Assembly (NCBI GenBank): GCA_047967505.1
Contig: CM106541.1
From: Dipteris shenzhenensis
Lineage: Eukaryota > Polypodiophyta > Polypodiopsida > Gleicheniales
Strand: one strand, 5' to 3'
Length of the DNA stretch: 64,000 bases
The first letter of the stretch is position 1, and each line of letters begins with the position of its first letter. Under the pieces are notes generated by a model. The model saw only the letters and a program-made list of their open reading frames with translations. It did not search any database and was not told the DNA's origin. Positions 54,157 to 64,000 of the stretch are shown here, piece after piece. A program made the position numbers and the translations under genes.

Positions 54157-54388
54157 GGAGATCAAGCACAAGAACAATTGAAGTGAATTGAATAATGAGC
54201 CAAAGAGTGTGGACTTCATTCTATGAGAAGAGATTTATACAAGTTTTTGGATTCCTCTCTCTAGCACAAAGGAGGAGATCAAGTACAAGAACACTTGAAA
54301 TGAATTGACAACTAAACCAAAGAGTGTAGAATTCATTTCATGAGAAGATATTTATACAAGTTTTGGATTCCTCTCTCTAGCCCAAATA
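54157..54388. repeat. 117-bp tandem duplication
   Basis: Units at 54157-54273 and 54274-54388 start GGAGATCAAG and contain CCAAAGAGTGT and TTGGATTCCTCTCTCTAG. Confidence 0.82.
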
Positions 54389-55679
54389 GAAAATCTAGAG
54401 ATACAAATTCTTAGATCCATCTTTGAGGTGTTTGAAGGGATTTTTTGGGCTCTCCACCCCCTTGCATGCTCATTAAGGGGGTCGAAATATTTTAAATTAC
54501 AAGTGGAGCTATGCCACTACTCAACACACATTCATGTCTTGGACTGTCCCTTAGATCAGTGCACAAATAGGGTTAACATCTATGCAGTCTTCTCTTTCTC
54601 ACCCTTATCTTCTCCAGCATTGTAGAATATAGATTGCTTTGGAGAGATTCAAAAATGGGTATTGCAAATTAGATATAATCCAAATACTTCCACCCCCAAC
54701 AAAGAATAGTTGAGAAGACGCTAAGGATCCACTACAAGGGTCACTGAAGACATATAAAGAGTAGAAGAAACTAAAGAACGAATACATGCTAGCTACTATT
54801 AAGCAATTTCACAATGTTGTAGATCAAGCTATCAAAGTTAGGACTCTATAGGGTGCTTGTTGTCTCCTCTTAATTACTCTATAGACTAGTTTTGTAATGA
54901 AAAGTGTTTAGCATTTTGAAGAACCCCTCTTAATAGAAAAATGCAATACTTTTAAAATAAGTTGGTAGACATTAAGGATTATCTAAGCAAATTATAATTT
55001 TCTAACAAAATATCCAAAAGAGGACAAGAAATTCTACCTTGAGGGTAATTTTTGAAGAGGTTTTGGGAAGGTAAACTCTAACCACTCAACATATAAGAGG
55101 AACTACAATGCCTCAAGATGAGGGCTTGAACTCATTCAAGGAGTAGGCGCACACAAGGTTATGATACCATGTCAAACAAGATGAGGGTAGAAGATAAGGA
55201 TGATAGATAGAGAGGAGTGCACACAATATGACTAACTACACATTATGTTTAAATGAATAAGAACACACACATACAATTCACACAATTATCAACAAAGTGG
55301 ATAGATAGTGTAGAGGGTGTTGTTGAGGTGAGGACCACTAAGGGTGACCATACTAGTGCAAAAGTCCCTACCAATGAAAATGTACAAGGAGAGTACATTT
55401 AAGGTGCTGAAGTCATTAAGGATACAAGTGCACTGGGAAAGATAGAGATGGGGTAGAAGGCATGTATGATGTGTGAGCAATCATAAAGTACATAGTCTAT
55501 AGAAAAGGACTAAAAGATGGGAGGGAATTCATAAGTGACACAGTTGGTGCATGGGACATGATGGGGAGTATGTCTCAAGTTCTCTCACTTGCTCCCTTGA
55601 GACCATCTCATTCTCTCCCTTGAGATGATCAAATTTTCTCCCTCTCTTAAACCTATATGACCCTAGGATGTCACTCTAC

Positions 55680-55779
55680 TCTTTTGCTTCTTAGCATGAG
55701 AAGAGCCCTACGATGATCTCTTTTGCTTCTTAGCATGAGAAGAGCCCTACAATGATCTCTTTTGCTTCTTAGCATATTG
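55680..55779. repeat. 39-bp tandem repeat, ~2.5 copies
   Basis: The unit starts TCTTTTGCTTCTTAGCATGA at 55680, 55719 and 55758. Copies are contiguous, with no spacers. Confidence 0.85.
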
Positions 55780-56416
55780 CTCCACATGAGTTTCCCCACC
55801 ATCCTTTAATTGCACCATGTCTAAATTGGTCATGTTAGGACTGTCTCTTATTGATTGTTTGCTAGCATCCTAAGTCTTAACTTCTACCCTCTTTAGGCTA
55901 AATATCATTTAGTTGCTTGTATGACTTAACAAAGCAATGTCCCTACTATAGGTCAAGACTCTTCACCTCCTTTTTCACCTCCACCACAATCCTCTTGACA
56001 ACCTCTTTTACTCTTGATGCCAATGCTTTAATATCACTCCCTTGAGTCATTCCTTAATAATATTTAAGTGAGATCGCAGCATATAGTCTCTTTGGCTTGT
56101 TGTATAGAACGTTAGTGCATTTAGAGAGTACTAACTCTCACGAATGCAACTTACTTTGACTCCCTTGTCTTCTCAATCTATATGTATTATTAAGAGTGTG
56201 AGTACATCAAGTTCATTGCTTATGTGTCCAAAACAGAAACGTGTAGTGCCTTCAATGTTACCCTTACACACAATACATGTAATGTAGGCCACTCTATTGA
56301 AATTTGTTCACATGTGCAACTTTTTAACCTTTCTCTTTTATTGAATGACAAAATACTTTCCCATATCAAATTACCAACCAACCAATTGATTGGAATTTAT
56401 AATGTGTATTGTGCAG

Positions 56417-56644
56417 ATGACAGATCAAAAGTGTTCCTCATGTGGCTTTCAATACCCTATATGTGTTGCAAGTGGAGAACTAATTATTGATGAAGATTTC
56501 ATAATTTGTGATGCTTGTCATCACTTTGTGAAGTCCTCACTGGCTATTCAATATCAATTTTGTCCATTATGCCATATGACATTAAAAACGGCTAAATTAC
56601 CAAAATTTATTACCAATGACTATAAAAGGAAAAGTTTACACTAA
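56417..56644 (+). CDS. IFT121: IFT121/WDR35-like protein, terminal exon (75 codons plus stop)
   Basis: The acceptor is TATTGTGCAG, phase 0. It encodes MTDQKCSSCGFQYPICVASG, then CDACHHFVKS and YQFCPLCHMTL, and ends at TAA (56642-56644). This CVA-G / C-x2-CxH / Y-FCPLCH arrangement is the zinc-binding C-terminal signature of IFT121/WDR35. It extends about 20 residues beyond the usual end with a basic KLPKFITNDYKRKS tail. Cysteine pairs CSSC, CDAC and CPLC, with the CRQC pair of the previous exon, could make two zinc ribbons. An untranslated (CT)n follows 16 bp after the stop. Confidence 0.88.
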   Translation: MTDQKCSSCGFQYPICVASGELIIDEDFIICDACHHFVKSSLAIQYQFCPLCHMTLKTAKLPKFITNDYKRKSLH

Positions 56645-56658
56645 ACTATCGCCAATAT

Positions 56659-56717
<59 letters not shown>
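56659..56717. repeat. (CT)n microsatellite downstream of the IFT121 stop
   Basis: About 29 CT units, presumably in the 3'-UTR. Confidence 0.9.
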
Positions 56718-56722
<5 letters not shown>

Positions 56723-58317
56723 AGTGCACAAGGAAAGGGGTGCTTCGTTTAAACTATTATTTGACATTCACTTCTCTTTACTATATTTTTATCATACCAA
56801 GGTTTATAATTCTTAATCTCATCATGGCAAGCAAGATCAAAGTTGCAAAATTAAAGAAATGGAACCTAGTATTGAAAAGACAAAGTGCTATAGCTAAGAA
56901 AAATAACTAGGCAAATTTTGATGCCATTTCAACCTCTAAGGTTTACCTTATAAAGAGCAACCTCTAAGATTGACCTTATAGCCATTTTTCAAGAGGAAGC
57001 AACACAATTGCAAGTAGATAACACATATTTAAGGCAAATTCTTGAAATCATGTCACTTCAAACTTCATAGACTAATCTTTTAGCTCTTTTGTAAGAACAA
57101 GAATTACACTTGTAGAGGAAAACAAGTAAATACTTGAAATTATAATAGATGAAATGTTGGAGACCACTGCTCCACATGTGAGCCCCCACTTGAGGGGAAC
57201 AAGGAGTCGTCATGGAAAAGTCCATGCCAAATCTTGGATGTCAGGCTGGACATGGATCCAGACTTGGCTCTGCATGTAAATCATAAAGGGGATCTAGACA
57301 CAAATTCGAAATGGGTTTTGGTTGTGAAACTTGGACTAGGATCTAGTACAAAAGCTAAACTAGATCTAGAAATTGTAAGCGTCATGAGTGGGACAATGAT
57401 GACCAAGAGACCTAGTAAAAATCTATAGATGAGTCACAGCATTGATTCAAGGATTGATGTATCAAGCTAGAAATTAAGAGGCAATCACTCTCTAATTGCA
57501 TGGCTGATTCTATTTATTGGTGAAAGACCATGGCTTTTTCCATCAGTCGGAACAAGGTGAGCATGCTGTGTATAGATAAGCAACTAAGAAAAGTCCCCAC
57601 AAGTTGATTGATGTGAGAAAGGGGACATTGTATCAAGCTAGGCAATGCGGATGACACACAATTGAAAGCTAAAGTGCAAGCAATCCACACACTCTTCTTT
57701 GGTGTCTCAAGCTCTTTTTAAGGCATTGGTTCGGTGGAGAGGAAGCAACGCTGGTACAGACCATGATGGCTTTTGTGCACTAAAGGTCACGACACGATGG
57801 TGAATGAGAGCATCTTGGAGGAGGAGGTTATATAGAGAGTAGTTTTCTGTAGAGCACCTTGGAAAGAGTAATTTTGTATAGAGCAACGTGCGCCCTCAGA
57901 GCTGGAGCAACAATAGATAATGGATCTCTTCCGAAGGCTCGTTGCCATCAGAGTGGCTCTCTTAGATGCCCTCCCCATGAGTTCTTAAGCCATGCGACCT
58001 GTGTGGACCTTGTATACTAGGTAGGCTACACAACCAAAATGTATAAGATTAAGGGGTTTAAACCCCTATATACGACTTCAAGTTGAATTATCATGATTCG
58101 TTTCATCTCGTGTTGTGTTTTATGTTGGACGAAGGAAGTACATATGAAGAGACTAATGATCCCTTTTGGGTGATGCTTGCAAATAACAATAAAGAACATT
58201 CATCCCTTTTGTGTGATGCCTCCAAAAGAAAATTCATATCCCTTGGCACGAGGCTATAATTATATTGCTCTTGCATCCCTTGCCACAATCCAAATTATTT
58301 GCTACTCATAACTAATT
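56718..58317. other. Region with no recognised gene
   Basis: Short open frames only, none with a known domain. The IFT121 polyadenylation site should be near the start, but no strong signal is seen. Confidence 0.45.
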
Positions 58318-58790
58318 CCATGGCGAAGGTAAAGGGCTCTGGCCAAGATGGCATCCCAGTGCACTTCTTCGAATACTACTAGATCAACTATGCTATGTGG
58401 CAAGGTCCTTACATCACTTTCAAACATTTGCTTCAGATTAGGGAATCTCCCTTGCTCAATGAATCAGGGAGTTATTCCTCAGTGAATTAATTGATTGCAA
58501 CCTAGAGACTTGTGCCCCCACACAATGTTGAATGCTATAGCGTGCATACAAAATTACAAATTACTGCGTCTCGCAATCGATTGTGTAGTCACATCCAAAT
58601 CAAAAGTCTATGTCGCTAAACTTGGATCTTGAGAAAGCATGGATCGGATTAGTTAGATGTTCATCCTTAAGGTGATGTCCATTAAGCTTGGTTTTGGATG
58701 CGAGTTCAGACACGAGTTCATCCACATGACAAAAGCCCTTTTCAGTAAAAAAGACAAGGGAAGCAATTCTAATCTTCCATACTAGCCTTC
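58318..58790 (+). pseudogene. Strongly decayed LINE reverse transcriptase relic
   Basis: Plus-strand frames in succession give KGSGQDGIPVHFFEYY (PGPDGIP-type motif), LNAIACIQNYKLL (the position of the YK-L motif), then DRIS-MFILKVMSIKLGFG and FIHMTKALFS, the usual W-F----M-K-GFG--FI--I--L block. Many stops and shifts indicate an old copy, unlike the LINEs at 16-45 kb. Confidence 0.65.
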
Positions 58791-59440
58791 TTGATCCGGA
58801 ACTACAAACACTGACTCATAAAAGAAGGTCCCATTCTTTTTCAATTCTGATTGTGTGCAACCTTCGTACTGAAGAGTCCCAATCTTAGCATGGAGGACAT
58901 GCAAATGCATGTTACAAGCTCCCATTCTTTGTAAGTAGATGGATACAAATTTGTAAAACAAATACAAGACATAAGATAGACACCAAACAAATGCAAATAC
59001 TTTGAAGCATGACACTAGTACACTTTGGAATACTTACAATTGGGTCTATGATATAGAAGGCCTACATGTGGATGCACATATATGTATGTATGGGTAAATA
59101 CGTGCTGAATATATACCCGTGTTAATGTTTTGCTATTGGGAGACATCTCAAAATCCATTATCCTCCCCTTCCAATGTTTGGATATGTCCATTACATCCTT
59201 CCGATCCACTTTATAGCACCCACAATTAGCAGGTTGCATTGTTATCCATGAATATTTTTTGTAGAGCTAAGGAATTCATTCCCCATGCTCATCCTTGATG
59301 CTCTTGAGTATAACAGATTGTAACTTACCTAGATATTTGTCATTTTCCATCTCCATAGTCCCTGTCTGTTTCATTTGATTAACAATAGCTCTCTTCCTCT
59401 CTTATTTCACCCATAAACAAACATAGTAATCATTCTTCAC
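58791..59440. other. Region with no recognised gene
   Basis: No coding domain or repeat was recognised. Confidence 0.4.
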
Positions 59441-59444
59441 AATT

Positions 59445-59465
59445 CTATCTCTCTCTCTCTCTCTT

Positions 59466-59502
<37 letters not shown>

Positions 59503-59823
59503 CTCTCTCGCTCTAGCTCTCTCCAACTCTTCTTTCTCCCCCCTCTCTGCCTGTCCCCCCCCGTCCTTCTCCCTCCCCTCTTTATCTCCCTATCTGTTCT
59601 GTCTCCCTCCCCCTCTCTCCTTTAACCTACACCCTCACACAAACAAACAAAATATTATTTCAAAATATATAGATTACTTCTCTCTCTCCCCCAAAACAAA
59701 TAAACAAAGATTATTCCCCACATAAACAAACAAAACATTATCAATTTCATCTCTCTCTCTCTCTCCCCCTCTCTCTCTCTACTACCTGCCTCAAAATATT
59801 AAAAAACATAGCATCTCAAAATT

Positions 59824-59874
<51 letters not shown>

Positions 59875-60000
59875 CCTATTCCCCTCAAACAAAAAGAAAT
59901 AGCAATTCAAAATATAATCCCCCCCCCTCCCCCCCCCCCCTCTCTCTCTGTCTCTCTCTCTCTCTCTATCTCTCTCTTCCTCCCTCTCTCTGTCCCTCCT
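59445..60000. repeat. CT-rich microsatellite block
   Basis: (CT)n at 59449-59463, (TCTG)n at 59466-59500, (CT)n at 59749-59780, 59829-59870 and 59940-59995, with C runs near 59920-59940. Confidence 0.88.
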
Positions 60001-60229
60001 ATACCAGATAAGAAACAAATGTTGAAATAATCTTATGGCTAAAGAGAAGGAATATGAATAGGTATAGATTCACGAGAATTCATAAAAGCTCATTACTATA
60101 CCATTATAGAGTATGGACATCAAAATAAGCTGGGGCTTGAAAAATTGTGTCAGTCATCCATCAATGAAATAACTCCCTGCATCCACATAAAAAAGTAAGA
60201 CATTTGAAACATTTGTTGAAAAGTATGTG

Positions 60230-60395
60230 TGGGTGTGCATGCATGTGTGTGTGTGTGTGTGTGTGTGTATGTCTATGTGTTCAAATATTGAAGTAGCATG
60301 TGTGCGTGTGTGTGTGTGTGTGTGATAAGTATATGTGTATGTGTGTGAGTGTATTTATGTGACAGAAAGTATAAATGTGTGTGTGTGTGTGGCCC
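60230..60395. repeat. (TG)n microsatellite block followed by GGCCCATCCCCAA
   Basis: Several TG runs, the last joined to GGCCCATCCCCAACTTGGAG. A similar arrangement occurs at 63260-63370. Confidence 0.85.
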
Positions 60396-63040
60396 ATCCC
60401 CAACTTGGAGTCTAAGACCACATGGTGAGGGGAGGTAGAAATTATCTAAATAAATTAATTAGCCAAATAAATAATTTTTTATAAAAGAAATTGATTGAGT
60501 TTGAATATATCAATTAGGTTGTTTAAATGATAATTAAGAAAGTTTTCTTTTAAACAAAACTTAAGTGGCAGAAGGTAAAGGTCGGGACTAGAAAATTAGA
60601 TAGGACCTACAACAAATTAATGGAAATACTATTAGGTGAGGGGGTTAGTCCATACCCTTTTGCGCTAAAATTGAGTTAAATGAGTTAAATGAGGGGTTAA
60701 GTCTGCATACTCTTTTAAAGAAAAAATTTATTAAAGCAAAAGAAATAGAAAACTTTTTAAATTAATAATATTATTAAATACTATGCAATAATAAATACTA
60801 TGCATAAAGCAAATCCATAACTAATAGCCTAAGTACGGAAGAATAAAGTAAAAACTTACAATAAATAATTTGAAGTAATAATGGAAAAAAATGGAAAGCA
60901 CAAGCTCTAGGCACATTACATGAAGGAACACGAAAATATTTTAAAAGGAAATCTTGATAAATTTATGAGGGGGACTAAGTTTTAAAAGATCAATTAAAAG
61001 AACTCAAATAAGTAAATAATCATATATATTATCTAAAGGACAAAGAATAAATGGCTATAAGCCAGAGAGACCAAGTCACAAATGGGAAGGGTTTAAAGGT
61101 AAAAAACTAAAACAAAAATTAAGAAGGAAAAGATACAATTAATTAATTAATTAAGTCAAAAAAGAAAAGGTTGCAGGTAAGAAGGGTTCAAAAAACAAAT
61201 GAGGGACTAAAAAGGTCTTAAATGAAGAATTAGTTAGCTATGAAAACAAATGAGTTTGCCTGCAAAGAGTTGCTGTGAATCATGAAATTCATTGCAACTA
61301 AGTAATGTGTATCTACAAAAGAAGCATGAATTGGTTAGCATGCTAGCTGTGGAATATCATGCCTACAAGTAAGTCATGATGTTCGACATGGGATGAGTTG
61401 CACAAAGATTACAACGTGAATTCTCATGTAGCTGAGACTGCAATGCATAAAGAGTATGGATAGGTCACGGTGACCTCAGCCAATCCCCAATGAGCAAGGC
61501 CAACACAATAGTAGCTTTGTGTGGTGGCCTTCACCAGATTCTTGTTTAGCAAAAGCACAGTGCCACTTCCGAGCAGAATATCAAAGGTAGTGTTCCCATG
61601 AAGCCTAAACTTACTAAAAGAAATATGTCAAAGGAATATAGAATGCAACTTGCAACCACATGATCTTTGTAAGGGGAGGAGAGCAGCTACACGCCACCCC
61701 AAGACCCCTAATGAGGAAGGAGTCGAAACTGTGTGAGCAAGGGATAAACGGGACGAATGTCAACAAGGTGGAAAAAGAAGTAGAGTAAATGTTTCAAGCA
61801 AGGAAAGGGTAGAATAGCCAGTGAGGATGACAACCTGAGGGGTTGCCATAGTGTATCAAGCTTGCTAAGAATATCAAGGTAGTGAGGAGCTTTTGGGAGA
61901 GCAAGTACGTAACGGGAAGAAATTGGCAAGTACGGAAGAAGAGATGCCTAAGGGCCATGGAGGCTAGAGGCACAAAGGAGGCTAAGGACACAGTAGAGCA
62001 ATGCCAACACCACCACGTGAAACTATGGTAGCATAGGTCGAAGTAGAAAAGAGAAATGTAAAGAAGATTGTAAAAGGAGCCGTGAAGAGCAAGGAGAGCT
62101 AGTGAAGGTGGTCAAAACCAAACTCACAGGGTGACACCATTACGACATTGCAGGAGAAATGCTTGAAAGAAGAGAGCAAGCAAGAGGTAGCAAACATAGT
62201 TGGCAGCCACCAGTAATGAAGAGCGTAGATTAAAAAACAAGTCACGAGTTCAACCCATAGATTACAGTATCTTGTAAGCTAAAGGGCAGTAGAGGCATAG
62301 ACAAGTAGATGAGCACGGGGCGAGGTCAAAGTGAGAAATGGAGTACCAGAGAAGAACCATGAAGGAGGGGAAATCGATTGCATCTAGGGAGAATTAGAAA
62401 GACTACAAAGTCTTTGAAAGAATGTAGAAGCACTTTAACATGAAGCCAACATATAACGGCGATCAAGAAGAGCTATGCCAAAATGTGGAGGGGAAGTTAT
62501 GCAAGGCACGAAGGAATGAAAAGAAGTTGTGTTTGGGTGGCATGGCAAGGGGTTGGAAGGGTAGTTAGGGCTAGTGGGTGGTAAGGTGAGGGGTGATTGG
62601 GTAGCATAAGTTAGAGGGTAGTTTCTTTTAAAGGGGTTTATTGTTATTAACATTACGAGGCCTTATAGTTAATTGAAAATTAAAAACATCATTTTAAAGG
62701 GGGTTTAAAAGAGGGAAATTTAGTTAAACCAGAGAATATTAAGGGGAGTTTTAATATAAAAAAGGAAAAAACTAAAGGGGGATACAAAATTTAAGAGGGG
62801 GGGTTTGTCCCTAAGGATGTCTAAAGCAATAAAGGAGTTTGGCTTATAAGTGTATGTGCATTAGAGTGCATGGGCATAGCATGCTTATAAACCCAAAGCA
62901 TACTACTAGAAAATGTTTAGTAAATTATGTAAGAGTGCATAATGGAGGTGGTAAAAAACAAGCTACTTTCATTAAAACATCATTATGAGGAAAAGGAAAA
63001 AGGGGGGGTATGTTTCTAATTTATTCATGAATATACAAAA
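60396..63040. other. AT- and purine-rich non-coding stretch
   Basis: No ORF with a known domain. Recurrent AGGGG/TTTAAAAG tracts. It could be a non-autonomous element body, but no terminal structure was found. Confidence 0.4.
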
Positions 63041-63054
63041 TGTAATTAAATTAA

Positions 63055-63540
63055 ATTGGGGGAGGGGGGGCAGGGAGGAAAGTGTAGTAGTTGGCATCAT
63101 AGGGAAAATGGTGTAGAATGGAAGTGAGAGTGTGTGTGGGGAGGAGGGAGCAGCAGGGGGGGAAAGGGGGGGGAAAAGTGTAAGGGGTTGAAGCTCTAAA
63201 TAATTCGTAATAAAAGTTAATAAAGAAAAAAATAGAAAAAACTAAATTGTATGAGTGTATGGAGAGGCGTTAGGGTGTATGTGTGTGTGTGTATGTGTGT
63301 GTATAAATGAGTGTAAAAGTGAATTAAATGTGTGTGTGTGTGTGTGTGTGGCCCACCCCCAACCTGGAGGGGGGGAGGGGGGATAGGTGGTGAGGGTAAT
63401 CACAACATGTAGAGCAAGTGGAGGGGGAGGGGGGGAAAATGTTGGGGGGGGGGAAGGGAGGCGGTGGAGGCAGAGAGGGGGTAGGCATGTTTGAAGAGGG
63501 AGATAGTGAGGAGTTTGGAGGGGGCAAGGGGGAGGATATG
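63055..63540. repeat. G-rich and (TG)n tracts
   Basis: Multiple G runs (63058-63070, 63157-63173, 63370-63480) and TG runs (63278-63305, 63330-63352), with G-quadruplex potential. Proline-rich frames on the minus strand are artefacts. Confidence 0.8.
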
Positions 63541-64000
63541 AGGGATCAATCTCACTGTCGAAGTCGAGGATCATTGCAGTAGGGTCAACTGAGGTCTCTG
63601 GGTCTTTTCCTTCGAACTTGGGGGAGGGTGAGTTGAAGGGGCTGAGGATATTGAGCTCTAGAAACCTCTGGTGTCTACTCTTACTACTATGGAGAATTCT
63701 GTGGGCATGAAGCCTTGCCTTCAGGGGGCTTGCAAAATGGCCTGAAGTTGAGGGCCCTCTCTTTGAAGCTCATGGTCCACCTACTTGGGGGCCACCAACC
63801 TGATATCCCTATGATTATGCGGCTACCGATCCTCGCCTCTTATAGTTGGCATGCTGTCACTAGTTCTTTATGGCCCACTTACTCCCCTTATTCTTTCCCA
63901 CCCTAGTCCACCAAGTTCCCTCAGAGGGCTCAACCTAGGGAATCTAGGACTCTTGCTGTTGTCGTTGAGATTGCTATTGTGCAGACACGGGTGGCCACTG
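63541..64000. other. Right edge, no recognised gene
   Basis: Balanced base composition but no domain was recognised on either strand. Confidence 0.35.

Noticed and set aside
53789-54219. Ser/Pro-rich proteins on the minus strand
   Set aside because: Translation of the (GGA)n purine tract in three frames; no start context or domain.
55680-55779. CRISPR-like direct repeats
   Set aside because: The 39-bp units are contiguous without spacers and lie in a plant intron.
56224-56490. A separate 88-residue protein overlapping the last IFT121 exon
   Set aside because: It is in a different frame, has no domain, and most of it lies in intron upstream of the acceptor.
59465-59725. Cys/Leu/Ser-rich ORF
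   Set aside because: Translation of (TCTG)n and (CT)n repeats.

Overview
This window is plant nuclear DNA made almost entirely of retrotransposons, with one host gene threaded through it. The clearest host signal is four plus-strand exons (43849-43971, 44064-44150, 51919-52092, 56417-56644). They encode the last ~203 residues of an IFT121/WDR35-like subunit of the ciliary IFT-A complex. Plants that keep IFT-A are those with flagellated sperm (bryophytes, lycophytes, ferns, cycads, Ginkgo). Together with multi-kilobase introns filled by LINEs, chromovirus-type Ty3 elements and Ty1/copia, this suggests a large-genome fern or a cycad/Ginkgo-like plant. I cannot resolve the species.

Layout. 1-2490: minus-strand, L1-type LINE remnant (LN0) with a very GC-rich, minisatellite-bearing 5' region. 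2566-15786: two Ty3/gypsy chromovirus elements on the minus strand, one nested in the other. Ty3-B (6815-14661) has both LTRs, a tRNA-iMet primer site, a polypurine tract and a 5-bp target duplication (GCAGG), and lies inside the leader of Ty3-A. Ty3-B also carries a 1.68-kb internal tandem duplication of protease-RT with a patchwork filler at its junction. 16049-43577: a head-to-tail train of about a dozen plus-strand LINE copies (LN1-LN13), nearly all separated by (TG)n or alternating purine-pyrimidine sequence. Where target duplications can be read (17 bp for LN9 and LN11), poly-A is followed directly by TG-type target DNA, so these LINEs appear to insert into TG microsatellites. The four copies with a 5' end carry 5'-UTRs packed with CCGTAC, the core recognised by plant SBP-box (SPL) transcription factors.

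43578-56644: the 3' end of the IFT121-like gene. Its 7.8-kb second visible intron holds a minus-strand LINE (LN14) joined to a truncated Ty1/copia element (45813-48103 plus LTR) and a tRNA-derived SINE head. The 4.3-kb last intron holds short tandem duplications and purine tracts. 56645-64000: apparently non-coding DNA with (CT)n, (TG)n and G-rich tracts and one strongly decayed LINE RT relic.

No upstream IFT121 exon was recognised left of 43849, so positions 1-43848 may all lie in one giant intron (inference). None of the transposons looks intact. Several copies share the same inherited nonsense codons, suggesting that defective templates were mobilised in trans. Many private stops are CAG to TAG or CGA to TGA, the signature expected from deamination of methylated cytosines in CHG and CG contexts.
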